From Thermus brockianus (GTDB taxonomy: Bacteria; Deinococcota; Deinococci; Deinococcales; Thermaceae): a DNA stretch of 64,000 nt. This document shows positions 8,951 through 17,527 of the stretch, in pieces. How positions within the stretch are numbered: position 1 is the first letter of the stretch; each line of letters opens with the position of its first letter. The stretch is taken from contig NZ_JAKEDV010000006.1 of NCBI RefSeq assembly GCF_021462505.1, positions 60,666 through 124,665 of the forward strand. Reading direction: 5' to 3'. The translations under genes and the position numbers were made by a program. The notes under the pieces were generated by a model. The model did no database searches, was not told the origin of the DNA, and saw only the letters and a program-made list of their open reading frames with translations.

Positions 8951-9155
8951 GCGCAGGGGGTCCTATAGGACCTCACGAGGTGGCGGACCCCGCAAGGGGA
9001 TTACCGGCAAGGCCGGGAAAGATCGAGGAATCCGCGGATGCCGCCCGGGGTGTGCCCGCCCCGCCCGCCTGAGCAAAGCCCCTCGGGAAAGCCAGCCCCG
9101 CGAGGGGGGGACAACCGGGGGGCAGGGCGTACCCAAAAGAGGGCACTTTGCCCTC
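8951..9155 (+). ncRNA. Probable glmS ribozyme (glucosamine-6-phosphate-responsive)
   Basis: The glmS leader carries the core of the glmS self-cleaving ribozyme in order: the cleavage site A|GCGC (cut between 8950 and 8951), a hairpin (GGGGTCC-TATA-GGACCTC, 8957-8974), ACGAGG (8975-8980), stem strand GGCGG (8982-8986), ATCGA (9022-9026), GCGGATG (9034-9040) and the matching CCGCC plus CGG (9041-9047). A long P3-like helix pairs 9048-9057 with 9125-9134, and a 7-bp hairpin (9139-9155) precedes the glmS Shine-Dalgarno. Unlike the B. subtilis form, 35 nt with two hairpins, one with a GCAA loop, are inserted between the stem strand and ATCGA. The 3' boundary is approximate. Known function: GlcN6P activates cleavage and lowers glmS expression. 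Confidence 0.8.
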
Positions 9156-9173
9156 GCCAGTAAGGAGTAAAGC

Positions 9174-10988
9174 ATGTGCGGCATTGTGGGCTACGTGGGC
9201 TTTCGCAACGCCACGGACATCCTGGTAGACGGCCTTAGGCGCTTGGAGTACCGGGGCTACGACTCCGCCGGGGTGGCGGTGAGGACGGCAGAGGGGCTTA
9301 GGGTGGTGAAGCGCTCGGGGAAGCTTGCCGCCCTCGAGGCCCTCCTCAAGGAGGAGCACCTGGAGGGCCCCCTGGGGGTGGGGCACACCCGCTGGGCCAC
9401 CCACGGGGCCCCCACCGACCCCAACGCCCACCCCCACACCACGGAGGACGGCAAGATCGCCGTGATCCACAACGGCATCATTGAGAACTACCTAGAGCTC
9501 AAGGAAGCCCTCCTGGCCCGGGGGCACCGGTTCCGTTCGGAAACGGACAGCGAGGTCTTCGCCCACCTGGTGGAGGAAAAGTACCAAGGCGACCTCTTCC
9601 AGGCCCTGCGGGAAGCCCTAAAGGAGGTGCGGGGCGCCTACGCCGTGGTGGTGGTCCACGAAGACCACGAGGAAATCGTGGCCGCCCGCACCGTGAGCCC
9701 CTTGGTGGTGGGCCTTGGCGCAGGGGAGAACTTCCTGGCCTCGGACGTGCCCGCTCTCCTCCCCTATACCCGCCGGGTCATCTTCCTCCACGACGGGGAC
9801 CTGGTGCGCCTAACCCGGGAGGGCGTGGAGGTCACGGACCTCGCCGGAAACCCGGTGGCGCGGGAGGTGGTGGAGGTTGACTGGACCCTCGAGGCCGCCG
9901 AGAAGGGGGGCTTCCCCCACTACATGCTCAAGGAGATCTACGAGCAGCCCTGGGTCCTGGAAAACACCCTGGGGGGGCGCCTGAGGGAGGAGGAGGGGGA
10001 CGTGGACCTGGGCCTCGCCCTGGACCCCAGGGAAGTGGAAAGGGTCCACTTCATTGCCTGCGGCACCGCCGCCTACGCCGGTTGGTACGGCAAATACCTC
10101 ATGGAGATCCTCGCCCGCATCCCGGCGGAGTGGGAGGTGGCGAGCGAGTACCGCTACCGCGACCCCGTGGTGGACGGGAAGACCTTGGCCGTGGCCATCA
10201 GCCAGTCGGGGGAAACCATTGACACCCTGGAGGGCATCCGCGAGGCCAAGGCCAAGGGGGCCCGCACCCTAGGGGTCATCAACGCCAAGGGCTCCAGCAT
10301 CACCCGGGAGGTGGAGGAGGTGCTTTACATCCACGCCGGGCCCGAGATCGGCGTGGCCTCCACCAAGGCCTACACCGCCATGCTGGCCGCCATGGCCCTC
10401 TTGGCCGTGCGTTTTGCCCGGGCCCGGGGCACCTTGTCCAAGGAGGCGGCCCAGGCCCTCATCCGGGAGATGCGCAAGCTCCCCCGCCTGGTGGAGGAGG
10501 CCCTGGAGAAGCGGCCCATCGTGGCCCACATTGCCGAGAAGTACCACCAGGCCCAGGACTTCCTCTTCCTGGGCCGCCACGTCCAGGCCCCCACGGCGTA
10601 CGAGGGGGCCCTGAAGCTCAAAGAGATCAGCTACATCCACGCCGAGGCCTACCCCGCCGGGGAAATGAAGCACGGCCCCATCGCCCTCATTGACGAGCGC
10701 CTCCCCGTGGTGGTCCTGGCCACCCGCGGGCCCCTCTACGAGAAGACCCTTTCCAACATCCAGGAGGTGCGGGCCCGGGGCGGGAAGGTGATCGCCGTGG
10801 CCACGGAAGGGGACGAGGAGATCCCAAAGCTCGCCCAGGACGTGATCTACCTCCCCGAGGTCCACCCCCTCCTCGCCCCCATCGTGAGCGTGGTGCCCTT
10901 GCAACTCCTCGCCTACGAGGTGGCGGTGCTCCTGGGCCGGGACGTGGACCAGCCCAGGAACCTGGCCAAGAGCGTCACGGTGGAGTAG
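9174..10988 (+). CDS. glmS: Glutamine--fructose-6-phosphate aminotransferase (isomerizing)
   Basis: GlmS converts fructose-6-phosphate and glutamine to glucosamine-6-phosphate, the first committed step toward UDP-GlcNAc, peptidoglycan and wall polymers. The 604-residue protein starts MCGIVGYVG, so Cys2 becomes the N-terminal nucleophile of the glutaminase domain (residues 1-240). Two SIS sugar-isomerase domains follow (ISQSGETIDT near 340; the C-terminal end DQPRNLAKSVTVE is canonical). AAGGAG is 6 bases before the ATG. The upstream ribozyme indicates product feedback. Next to slpA, whose SLH anchor uses wall polymer. Confidence 0.97.
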   Translation: MCGIVGYVGFRNATDILVDGLRRLEYRGYDSAGVAVRTAEGLRVVKRSGKLAALEALLKEEHLEGPLGVGHTRWATHGAPTDPNAHPHTTEDGKIAVIHNGIIENYLELKEALLARGHRFRSETDSEVFAHLVEEKYQGDLFQALREALKEVRGAYAVVVVHEDHEEIVAARTVSPLVVGLGAGENFLASDVPALLPYTRRVIFLHDGDLVRLTREGVEVTDLAGNPVAREVVEVDWTLEAAEKGGFPHYMLKEIYEQPWVLENTLGGRLREEEGDVDLGLALDPREVERVHFIACGTAAYAGWYGKYLMEILARIPAEWEVASEYRYRDPVVDGKTLAVAISQSGETIDTLEGIREAKAKGARTLGVINAKGSSITREVEEVLYIHAGPEIGVASTKAYTAMLAAMALLAVRFARARGTLSKEAAQALIREMRKLPRLVEEALEKRPIVAHIAEKYHQAQDFLFLGRHVQAPTAYEGALKLKEISYIHAEAYPAGEMKHGPIALIDERLPVVVLATRGPLYEKTLSNIQEVRARGGKVIAVATEGDEEIPKLAQDVIYLPEVHPLLAPIVSVVPLQLLAYEVAVLLGRDVDQPRNLAKSVTVE

Positions 10989-12557
10989 CTAGACAATCTC
11001 CAGAAATTTTGCCACCACCTCCGGGTCCAGGCTCTTCCCCGCCTGGGCCCGGAGCTCTTCCAAGGCCTCCTCCCTTGTCCAGGCCCGCTTGTAAGGGCGC
11101 TCGGACACCAAGGCATCGTAGACGTCCACCACGGCGAAGATGCGGGCCTCCAAGGGAATGGCCTCCCCCTTTAGGCCAAAGGGGTAGCCGGAGCCGTCAA
11201 AGCGCTCGTGGTGGTAGAGGACCACGTTCAAGGCGGTCTGGGGCAGGAAGGGGAGGTTTCTGAGGATCTCCAAACCCACCTCGGGATGGGTTTTCACCAC
11301 CTTCCACTCCCCCGTGGAAAGGGCGGTGGGCTTGCGTAGGATCTCGTCGGGCAGGGCCAGCTTGCCCAGGTCGTGGAAATAGGCGCCCAGGCGGAGGCCC
11401 TCGAGGTCGGGAAAGCTTAAGGCCCGCCCCAAGCGGAGGGAAAGCTCCGCCACCCGCTCCGTGTGCCCCTGGGTTTCCAAGTCCCGGTACTCCAGAACCC
11501 GGGAAAGGGCTTTGAGGGCCGCCTCCCGCGTAGCCCTAAGCACCCGCAGGTGGAAAAGGCGCTCTAGGGCATCTTCCAGCCGCCTAGCCACCATCCGCAA
11601 AACCGCCTCATCCTCCGCACGGTAAGGCACCCGCTCGCCAAAAGAACCCAGGGCCAGCACCCCATACCGCCGCCCCTCGGGCTTCAGGGGGACCAAGAGA
11701 GCCGAGCGCAACCCCGCCTCCGCATAGGGCTTCAAGGCCCCGGGAAACGCGGCGTAGTCCTCCACATAAATGGGCCCTTCCCAAAGCCGGGGATGGCCGA
11801 GAAGCCCTTCGCCAAAGCGGATGGGATGCTCCACGTAAAGCCGGGGGAAGCCCGGGGGGTAGCGGCCCGCCACCACAGCCGGCCGCACCCGCCCCCCCTG
11901 GAAGAGGTAAAGGGCCCCCCCGTGGTAAGGGGTCAGCTTTAACAGGGTCTCCAAGGCCTCCTGGGCCATTTCCAAAGGCTCGCGGGCGCTTTCCAGGGAA
12001 AGGGAAAGTTCCAAAAGAGCCCGGGTGCGCTCCGCCTCCTCCCGGGCCTTCTCCAAGGCCTCTATGCGGCCTAGGACCATCCCAGCCGCCTCCGCCAGGG
12101 CCTGGAGCCAGAAGCGCTCCTCGGGAAGGATCTCCCCTACCCCCCCGGCGGTGTCCATAGATAGCACCCCCAGCACCCGGCCCTCAGGATCCCGAAGGGG
12201 CACCCCCAGGTACACCCCAGGCTGCGGGTGGCCCGTGAGGAAGACCACCCTGGGATCTTGGGAAACATCCGGTATAAAAAGGGGTTCCCCACTTTCAAAC
12301 ACAATCCAAGAAACCCCTTTGCCCCGGGGCAAGCGAAACCCTACCCGTTCCCGGGAAAGCCCCTCCGCCGCCACTAGCTCCAGGACGTCCTCCTCTGGCC
12401 GGTAGAGAAAGAGCAGGGCGGAAACCGCCCGGGTCTGGGCCTTCACGGCCTCCACCACCTGGCGGAACACCGCTTCCCGCCGCCCTAGAGGGGCCAGAAG
12501 CCTCCAGGCTTCTGCCAGAGCCTGCAGGCGTTTAAGCTCCAGCACCCCTTGGACCAT
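10989..12557 (-). CDS. Tandem-GAF, HD-GYP domain protein (putative c-di-GMP phosphodiesterase)
   Basis: A 522-residue soluble signalling protein. Two GAF domains (about residues 15-165 and 175-320) precede an HD-GYP domain (about 340-522). The HD-GYP carries GAYFHDLGK and HHERFDGSGYP, so the metal-binding HD and the GYP loop are intact, consistent with hydrolysis of cyclic di-GMP. The GAF ligands are unknown. It is the last gene of trxB-DUF4127-HD-GYP, separated by 3 and 8 bp. A TAGAGT element 10 bp upstream of the ATG, inside the preceding gene's end, could give extra transcription. Confidence 0.88.
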   Translation of the reverse strand: MVQGVLELKRLQALAEAWRLLAPLGRREAVFRQVVEAVKAQTRAVSALLFLYRPEEDVLELVAAEGLSRERVGFRLPRGKGVSWIVFESGEPLFIPDVSQDPRVVFLTGHPQPGVYLGVPLRDPEGRVLGVLSMDTAGGVGEILPEERFWLQALAEAAGMVLGRIEALEKAREEAERTRALLELSLSLESAREPLEMAQEALETLLKLTPYHGGALYLFQGGRVRPAVVAGRYPPGFPRLYVEHPIRFGEGLLGHPRLWEGPIYVEDYAAFPGALKPYAEAGLRSALLVPLKPEGRRYGVLALGSFGERVPYRAEDEAVLRMVARRLEDALERLFHLRVLRATREAALKALSRVLEYRDLETQGHTERVAELSLRLGRALSFPDLEGLRLGAYFHDLGKLALPDEILRKPTALSTGEWKVVKTHPEVGLEILRNLPFLPQTALNVVLYHHERFDGSGYPFGLKGEAIPLEARIFAVVDVYDALVSERPYKRAWTREEALEELRAQAGKSLDPEVVAKFLEIV

Positions 12558-12565
12558 GACGCCCC

Positions 12566-13789
12566 TTACTCTACCAGGCGGACCGGAAAGGCTAGCGGGA
12601 TGAGGTCCAGCTGGGCCTCCGCCTCAAAAGAGCGGCGCCAGGGGAAAGCGAGGGCTTTAAGGTCTATCCGGTAGCCCTCCCACGCCAGATAAGGCCAAAG
12701 CTGGGCCACCGCCAGGGCTTCCTCTCCCAACGGCTCCGCAAAGCGGCCCCGCACCCAAGGCCGGCCCACCTCCCCCCACCAGTAGGCGAAGTAGGCCTCG
12801 GCAAGCCGTCTTAGACGCCCCTCGGTATCCCGCAGAAAAAGCCCCCCTTGGGCCAGGGCGCTTCCCAGGTTGTTGGCCGGGGTGCCCCAGGCGGCGTAGG
12901 CAGCAAGCCGCCCGTAAAGCCCCAGGGTCTGGAGGTAGCCCATGAGGCCCGGGTCTCCCCGGTTCACCCGGGAAAGGTCCGCCAGGGCCACGGGGTGCCG
13001 GGCCATCAGGCGGAGGAGGTCTTGGGCAGCTTCCCGGGCGTTTTTGCCCCCGTAAACGTAGAGGACAAGATGGGGAGCGGCATCCAGGGCCACCTCCTCT
13101 GCGCCGGCGCTTCCTAGAAGCCTCCTTACCGTTTCCCTTAAGGGCAAGGCCTCGTAAGGGGTGGTGCGCTCCGCCAAGGCCCTATCCTCGTAGACCACCG
13201 CCACCTTAAGCCCCGGGGAAAGAGCCCTAAGGAGAAGCACCTGCCCCGCCTCGTCCGCCCCCGGGCGGCTCGGGTAAGGGAGGGCCTGGGCCTCCCTGGG
13301 GGCAGGAGAGCCCCGAAGGGCATCGTCCCAGACCGCTTCCAGGTAAAGTCCCCTCAGGCGGGACCAAGGGGCGAGGACCTGGAGTACCCGGAGGTTGCGT
13401 TCCCTTTGGGTGGCGTCAAAGCGGGGCACCACGCCGAAGAGGAGGACCTCCCCCCCATGGCGCACCTTCCAGGCCAGGAGGGGCCCAAGGCGGGCCAAGG
13501 CGTCCTCAGCGGGGAGGTCTAGGTGGCGGCTTGCCAAAAGCCCGCCGTAGGCCAAGGCGTCCAGGCTGGCCACCAAGGCCGCGCCGGGGGTGGCCAGGAG
13601 CCAGCCCCTCAGGGCCCCGAGGTCCGCCCCTTCTGCTCCCCGGTAGACCGCCTTGGGCGGGCAAAGCACAAGCCCCCAGGTACAGGGGGCCCAGTTGGGC
13701 GGGCGATCGTCCAGGGGAAGGTAGAGGAAAGGCGGAGCCCCCAGGGCAACGCCCCCTAAAAGGACAAGGACAAGCCACAAGCGGGCCAC
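12566..13789 (-). CDS. DUF4127 family protein, exported
   Basis: This 407-residue protein has a signal peptide (residues 1-17, ending ALGA) and then the DUF4127 signature FLYLPLDDRPPN. The family is found across Firmicutes, Chloroflexi and Deinococcus-Thermus, and no function is established. Repeated PLDDRP and DARP-type conserved acidic and arginine residues suggest an extracytoplasmic enzyme, perhaps hydrolytic, but that is a guess. It starts with GTG four bases after the trxB stop, so it is co-transcribed with trxB. Confidence 0.85.
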   Translation of the reverse strand: MARLWLVLVLLGGVALGAPPFLYLPLDDRPPNWAPCTWGLVLCPPKAVYRGAEGADLGALRGWLLATPGAALVASLDALAYGGLLASRHLDLPAEDALARLGPLLAWKVRHGGEVLLFGVVPRFDATQRERNLRVLQVLAPWSRLRGLYLEAVWDDALRGSPAPREAQALPYPSRPGADEAGQVLLLRALSPGLKVAVVYEDRALAERTTPYEALPLRETVRRLLGSAGAEEVALDAAPHLVLYVYGGKNAREAAQDLLRLMARHPVALADLSRVNRGDPGLMGYLQTLGLYGRLAAYAAWGTPANNLGSALAQGGLFLRDTEGRLRRLAEAYFAYWWGEVGRPWVRGRFAEPLGEEALAVAQLWPYLAWEGYRIDLKALAFPWRRSFEAEAQLDLIPLAFPVRLVE

Positions 13790-13792
13790 GCC

Positions 13793-14785
13793 CTAAAGCT
13801 TCGCCTGCTCCTCCTTCCCTTTTGCCTCCCGCTCTGCCAGGTACTTCTCCGCCGTCATGGCCGCCCGGGTGCCCGCCCCCACGCTGGTGGTGAGCTGGCG
13901 GTAGATGGGGTCGGCCACGTCTCCGGCGGCGAAGATGCCCGGCACCGAGGTATAGACCTCGTCTCTTACGGCCACGTAGCCGTCAGGGCGAAGCTCCACC
14001 ACCCCTTTGAGGAAGCCCGTGTTGGGCTCGTGGCCGATGAAGACGAAGACCCCATCGGTGGGATAGACGTACTCCTCCCCCGTCTTCAGGTTCTTAAGCC
14101 GCACCCCCGTCACCTGGTCCTCGCCCAGAATCTCCGTGACCACGTGGGAGAAGAGAAAGTGCATCTTGGGGTTTTGGAAGGTCCGGGCCTGGGCCAGCTT
14201 GTTGGCCCTGAGCTCGTCCCGGCGGTGGACCAGGGTTACCTTGCGGGCGAACTTGGTGAGGAATAGACCCTCCTCCACAGCGGCATCCCCCCCGCCCACC
14301 ACCACCACCTCCTTGTCCCGGTAGAAGAAGCCGTCGCAGGTGGCGCAGGTGGAAACCCCGCGGCCGTAGAACTTGTCCTCACCCGGCACCCCAAGCCGCC
14401 TGGGGTTGGCCCCGGTGGCGACGATGATCACCCGGGCGGGGTACGTCCGCTCAAAACCCCGGACCAGGAAGCCCTCCTCCAGAGGCTCTATCCCCAAGAC
14501 CTCGTCCATGACGATCCGGGCCCCGAACTTCTCCGCCTGCTGCACCATGCGGCTTGCCAGTTCGGGCCCGGAAATGCCCTCGGGGAAACCCGGGTAGTTT
14601 TCCACCTCCTCGGTTTGGGCGATCTGCCCTCCGGGCAGGCCCTTTTCCACGATGACCGTCTTGAGCCCCGCCCGGCCCGCGTAGATGCCGGCGGTTAGGC
14701 CCGCCGGGCCCCCACCGATAATGACCACGTCGTAGCGCTCCCCCGTCTGACCGCTTGCCGCAAGCCCTGCCAAGGAAAACTCCAT
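13793..14785 (-). CDS. trxB: Thioredoxin reductase
   Basis: TrxB uses NADPH and FAD to reduce thioredoxin. The 330-residue protein has the FAD motif GGGPAGL (near 24-30), the redox-active pair in CATCDG (near 155), the NAD(P) motif GGGDAA, and the FAD closing motif [10 protein letters not shown]. Shine-Dalgarno AGGAGGGGGAGG lies before the ATG, so this gene has a leader. A striking palindrome lies in that leader and promoter (see operator entry). Confidence 0.94.
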   Translation of the reverse strand: MEFSLAGLAASGQTGERYDVVIIGGGPAGLTAGIYAGRAGLKTVIVEKGLPGGQIAQTEEVENYPGFPEGISGPELASRMVQQAEKFGARIVMDEVLGIEPLEEGFLVRGFERTYPARVIIVATGANPRRLGVPGEDKFYGRGVSTCATCDGFFYRDKEVVVVGGGDAAVEEGLFLTKFARKVTLVHRRDELRANKLAQARTFQNPKMHFLFSHVVTEILGEDQVTGVRLKNLKTGEEYVYPTDGVFVFIGHEPNTGFLKGVVELRPDGYVAVRDEVYTSVPGIFAAGDVADPIYRQLTTSVGAGTRAAMTAEKYLAEREAKGKEEQAKL

Positions 14786-14812
14786 CCTCCCCCTCCTTAG
14801 GTTTTAGGCTAC

Positions 14813-14840
14813 ACCCCCATATACCTATGGGGGGTATATA
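14813..14840 (-). promoter_or_regulatory. Promoter and candidate CsoR/CstR-type operator of trxB
   Basis: ATACCTATGGGGGGTAT (14821-14837) is a palindrome with ATACC/GGTAT ends and a G/C-run core, the form of sites bound by CsoR/CstR-family repressors. A second overlapping repeat, ACCCCCATA (14813-14821) with TATGGGGG (14826-14833), extends it. TATATA (14835-14840, minus) overlaps its upstream end and could be the -10. Repression would be relieved by copper or persulfide; inferred from motif form only. Confidence 0.5.
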
Positions 14841-14884
14841 GCAAGCCCAGTTTGGCCAAAAGCCCCCTGCCTGTCAAGGGAGAA

Positions 14885-14999
14885 AAGCAATCCGAGCCGC
14901 TCCTGGTGACCCCAGGGGGATTCGAACCCCCGTCTCGGCCTTGAGAGGGCCGTGTCCTAGGCCTCTAGACGATGGGGCCGCGTGCGGCTCGGATCGCTT
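14885..14999 (-). repeat. 16-bp inverted repeat bracketing tRNA-Glu(CTC)
   Basis: Arms AAGCAATCCGAGCCGC (14885-14900) and GCGGCTCGGATCGCTT (14984-14999) are complementary at 15 of 16 positions; in the minus-strand RNA the odd one becomes a G-U pair. The 5' leader and 3' trailer of tRNA-Glu can therefore form a 16-bp stem enclosing the whole tRNA, followed by TTTTCTCCC. Probable role: processing of the tRNA operon and/or termination. Confidence 0.65.
14904..14979 (-). tRNA. tRNA-Glu (anticodon CTC)
   Basis: A 76-nt cloverleaf starting GGCCCCAT, with anticodon CTC in CCCTCTCAA, T loop GGTTCGAATC, discriminator A and encoded CCA. Third of three tRNAs read from the minus strand; enclosed by a 16-bp inverted repeat. 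Confidence 0.96.
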
Positions 15000-15000
15000 C

Positions 15001-15075
15001 TGGTGACCCCAGGGGGATTCGAACCCCCGCCGCCGCCTTGAAAGGGCGGTGACCTAACCACTAGTCGATGGGGCC
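15001..15075 (-). tRNA. tRNA-Glu (anticodon TTC)
   Basis: A 75-nt cloverleaf with the same acceptor stem as the CTC isoacceptor, anticodon TTC in CCTTTCAAG and encoded CCA. The gap to tRNA-Gln is only 7 nt, so the three are one transcript. Confidence 0.96.
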
Positions 15076-15082
15076 AAACGTT

Positions 15083-15156
15083 TGGCTGGGGTGCGTGGAC
15101 TCGAACCACGACCGGCGGATCCAGAGTCCGCTGTCCTGCCGTTAGACGACACCCCA
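15083..15156 (-). tRNA. tRNA-Gln (anticodon CTG)
   Basis: A 74-nt cloverleaf with acceptor TGGGGTG/CACCCCA, anticodon CTG in ACTCTGGAT, T loop GGTTCGAGTC and encoded CCA. First gene of the Gln-Glu-Glu tRNA operon. No clear promoter consensus was found upstream. Confidence 0.96.
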
Positions 15157-15224
15157 GCGGCGGGCGCCCGATCCCTCGGGCAGAGGTTATGGTACACTCT
15201 AAAGGGCGGATTGGCAAGCCCCTG

Positions 15225-15830
15225 ATGCCTATGGAGGAAAGCCTTTTACAAATCCTGAGCCGGTATATCTCGCCCATGGCCGCGGAGAACCTCTTGCGCC
15301 GGGTTCTAGGCTCCAGGAAACCGGCCACGCCAGGGGAGTGGGCGCGGCTCATTGAGGCGAACCTTTGGCCCGAGCTTGGCCGGCTCCTCCCTTTTCGCGA
15401 GATGCCCCCTGAGCTTAAGGCCTTGGTGCGGGAGCTCAAGCAGCTCGCCCTCCAGGAGGTAGAGGAAGCCGAGGAAGCGGAGGAAGAGGAAGCCCTTCTG
15501 GAGGAGGTAGTGGACCTCGAGGACCCCGCCGCCCGGGAGCACCTGGCAAGGCGGCTTGCCCGTCTGGAGGGGGTTCTGGGGGTGGTGGTGGCCGGTAGGG
15601 GCGGCAAAGAGGAGCTTTTCGCCGGGGAGCCTATCCCGTTAGAGCTTGTCCACCACCTCCTCGCCCGCCAAGGCTACGGCGTTTTCTATGCCCTTCTCCA
15701 GGGAAACCTGGTGGCCCTAAGGCCCTTAGGCTCGGGTTACGTGGGCCTTCTGGCCCGCAAGGAGACCAACATCGGCCGCCTGCTCCACGCCCTGAGGCGG
15801 CTTGTTCCCATCACGGAGGTAAGCGGATGA
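15225..15830 (+). CDS. Uncharacterised protein with acidic central segment
   Basis: I do not recognise this protein of about 201 residues. The N-terminal half is helical (ESLLQILSRYISPMAAENLLRRVLGS). A strongly acidic segment of about 20 Glu/Ala residues lies in the middle. The C-terminal 90 residues look like a compact alpha/beta domain (LGVVVAGRGGKEELFAGEP...GYVGLLARKETNIGRLLHALRRL), reminiscent of roadblock/profilin-like folds but not assigned. TACACT at 15193-15198 may be its -10. The start is uncertain (15225, 15231 or further upstream; no Shine-Dalgarno). It overlaps the next gene by 4 bp, so the two probably work together. Confidence 0.7.
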   Translation: MPMEESLLQILSRYISPMAAENLLRRVLGSRKPATPGEWARLIEANLWPELGRLLPFREMPPELKALVRELKQLALQEVEEAEEAEEEEALLEEVVDLEDPAAREHLARRLARLEGVLGVVVAGRGGKEELFAGEPIPLELVHHLLARQGYGVFYALLQGNLVALRPLGSGYVGLLARKETNIGRLLHALRRLVPITEVSG

Positions 15831-17527
15831 GAGGATGGCTTTCCCTGGTTCTGGCCCTTGCCCTTCCGGCCCTAGCCGCTCCCTTGCCCCAGGCGTACGA
15901 CCGCTTAGAAGAAGCCCTGGCCCAGGTGGGCCTCGCCAACCCCACCCAGGCCCTGGCCGCCTTGGACCGGGCGCAAAGCCTATTGCGCCAGGAGGCGGAG
16001 GGCCTTCCCCCCGTGATCCGGGACGCCATTTTGAATAACCTGGAGGGCCTGCGGCAGGCGGTGGTGCAGAAAAGCCGGGCCGACCTGGAGGCCCGCCTCC
16101 TCCTCGTCCGCCACCTCCTGGGCAAGGCGCTTTACGACGGCTTCTTCCAAGCGGGATCCCAGGATAAACCCACCTACCTAAGCCGCCTGGCCCGGGCCAC
16201 GGCCCTGCCCCCGTCCCTCGTGCAAGAGGTCCGAGGCTTAGGAGCCGAGGAGGCCAGGCGCCGCCTCGAGGCCTTCTTCCTCCAAGCCATGGCCGAGGAC
16301 CTGAACAAAACCCTGGGGGCGGCCTCGAGGCCCGAGGCCTACTTGGCCCTGGCCCGGGCCTATGCCCGCTTCCTCGTGGTCCAGGATAGCCCGCAAAGCA
16401 CCCTGAAGGCCCAGGACTTCATCCAGGCCTTGGCCAAGGTTTCCGCCGGGGAACCTTTCCGCCCCGAGGTAGGGGGGCTTTTGAACCAGGTGGTGGCCTG
16501 GCGCAAGGCCCTCTTGGCTGTTGGTCCCCGCACGCAAACCCCATCCCCTCCCGCCGCGCAAACCGCCCCCCCTGCTACGCCAACGCCGCCTGCCCCCAGC
16601 GCACCCACCCCGCCTTCCAGTCCTCCCCAACCCTCCCCCGCCCCGCCCACGGACACGGCCCAGGCCAGCTCCCCCGGGGTGGAAACCTTTTACACCCCTC
16701 CCTGGATGGACCGGGCTACGGCAGAAGCAGTACGGCGCCAGGCCTATACCCTGGGCTATAACTACAACTTTGAGCTGCTAGAGGCCCTCAACCAAATCCA
16801 AGGGGAGGTGGGTCTAGCCATCGCCGCTTTGGGGCGGGGAAACCCGACCGAGGGAAGGTACCACTTGGACCGGGCATTGTGGCAATTCCGCGCCAACCTC
16901 GAGCCCGTCTTCGCCGTGATCCACCCTGCCCTTACCGACCAGATTTCCCGCACCCTTGTGCACCTCTCCGGGGCCACGGGCATCCGGACCCTGGACGCCT
17001 TGGTGGTGTACGAGGCCTTAGAGGAGCTAAGGGGGAGTTTTAGCCAAGGCCCTAGCCCGAACCCGTGGCTCTTCTTGAAACTCCTCCTGGCCCAAACGGC
17101 AGGGGTTCCCCGGGCCGTCTTCTTCCTCTTGGCGGCGGCCCTAAGCCTCTTTCCCCTCTACCTCATCCGCCTCACCTTTGGCGGGCGGAACGTGTACTGG
17201 AACCTTCTGGGCCTCGCCTTCCTCTTCCTCTTTCTGCCCATCCTGGCCGAGGGGCTCTCCTACTTCGGCTCCATCATGGCGGACTACGGCAACCTACCCC
17301 TCTTGGGTTTCCTCGCTAACCTCTCCATCGGCCAGGGCCTCATCCCCTACCTGGCTTGGGGGCTTACCGTCTTCCTGGTGGTGGCCTTCGCCGGGGCAGG
17401 GCTTAGGGGCATTGCCGCTCAGTTCGGCCTCCTGAAGGAACGGGGGGATGAGGTGGCGGCCACCGCCGAGCGCCCCGCCACCACCCTGACGAGCGAAACC
17501 ATCGTGGAGTGGGACGAGGAGTTCTAG
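15827..17527 (+). CDS. Uncharacterised exported membrane protein with proline-rich linker
   Basis: This 566-residue protein has a signal peptide (residues 1-18, ...ALA), an extracytoplasmic helical domain (to about 225) with ALDRAQSLLRQEAE-type helices, a Pro/Ala/Thr-rich linker (about 230-285), a second helical domain with a similar pattern (LNQIQGEVGLAIAALGRGNPTEGRYHLDRAL), three transmembrane helices (about 425-545) and a short acidic cytoplasmic tail ending VEWDEEF. The two helical domains look like a duplication: both hold an ALA...ANPTQAL or GRGNPTEGR helix pair. Function unknown. It overlaps the preceding gene by an ATGA and converges with fmt. Confidence 0.75.
   Translation: MRGWLSLVLALALPALAAPLPQAYDRLEEALAQVGLANPTQALAALDRAQSLLRQEAEGLPPVIRDAILNNLEGLRQAVVQKSRADLEARLLLVRHLLGKALYDGFFQAGSQDKPTYLSRLARATALPPSLVQEVRGLGAEEARRRLEAFFLQAMAEDLNKTLGAASRPEAYLALARAYARFLVVQDSPQSTLKAQDFIQALAKVSAGEPFRPEVGGLLNQVVAWRKALLAVGPRTQTPSPPAAQTAPPATPTPPAPSAPTPPSSPPQPSPAPPTDTAQASSPGVETFYTPPWMDRATAEAVRRQAYTLGYNYNFELLEALNQIQGEVGLAIAALGRGNPTEGRYHLDRALWQFRANLEPVFAVIHPALTDQISRTLVHLSGATGIRTLDALVVYEALEELRGSFSQGPSPNPWLFLKLLLAQTAGVPRAVFFLLAAALSLFPLYLIRLTFGGRNVYWNLLGLAFLFLFLPILAEGLSYFGSIMADYGNLPLLGFLANLSIGQGLIPYLAWGLTVFLVVAFAGAGLRGIAAQFGLLKERGDEVAATAERPATTLTSETIVEWDEEF

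Noticed and set aside
8880..9173. RNase P RNA (rnpB)
   Set aside because: The structured region resembles a structured RNA, but lacks the GAGGAAAGTCC-type P4 core; all conserved pieces fit the glmS ribozyme in front of glmS.
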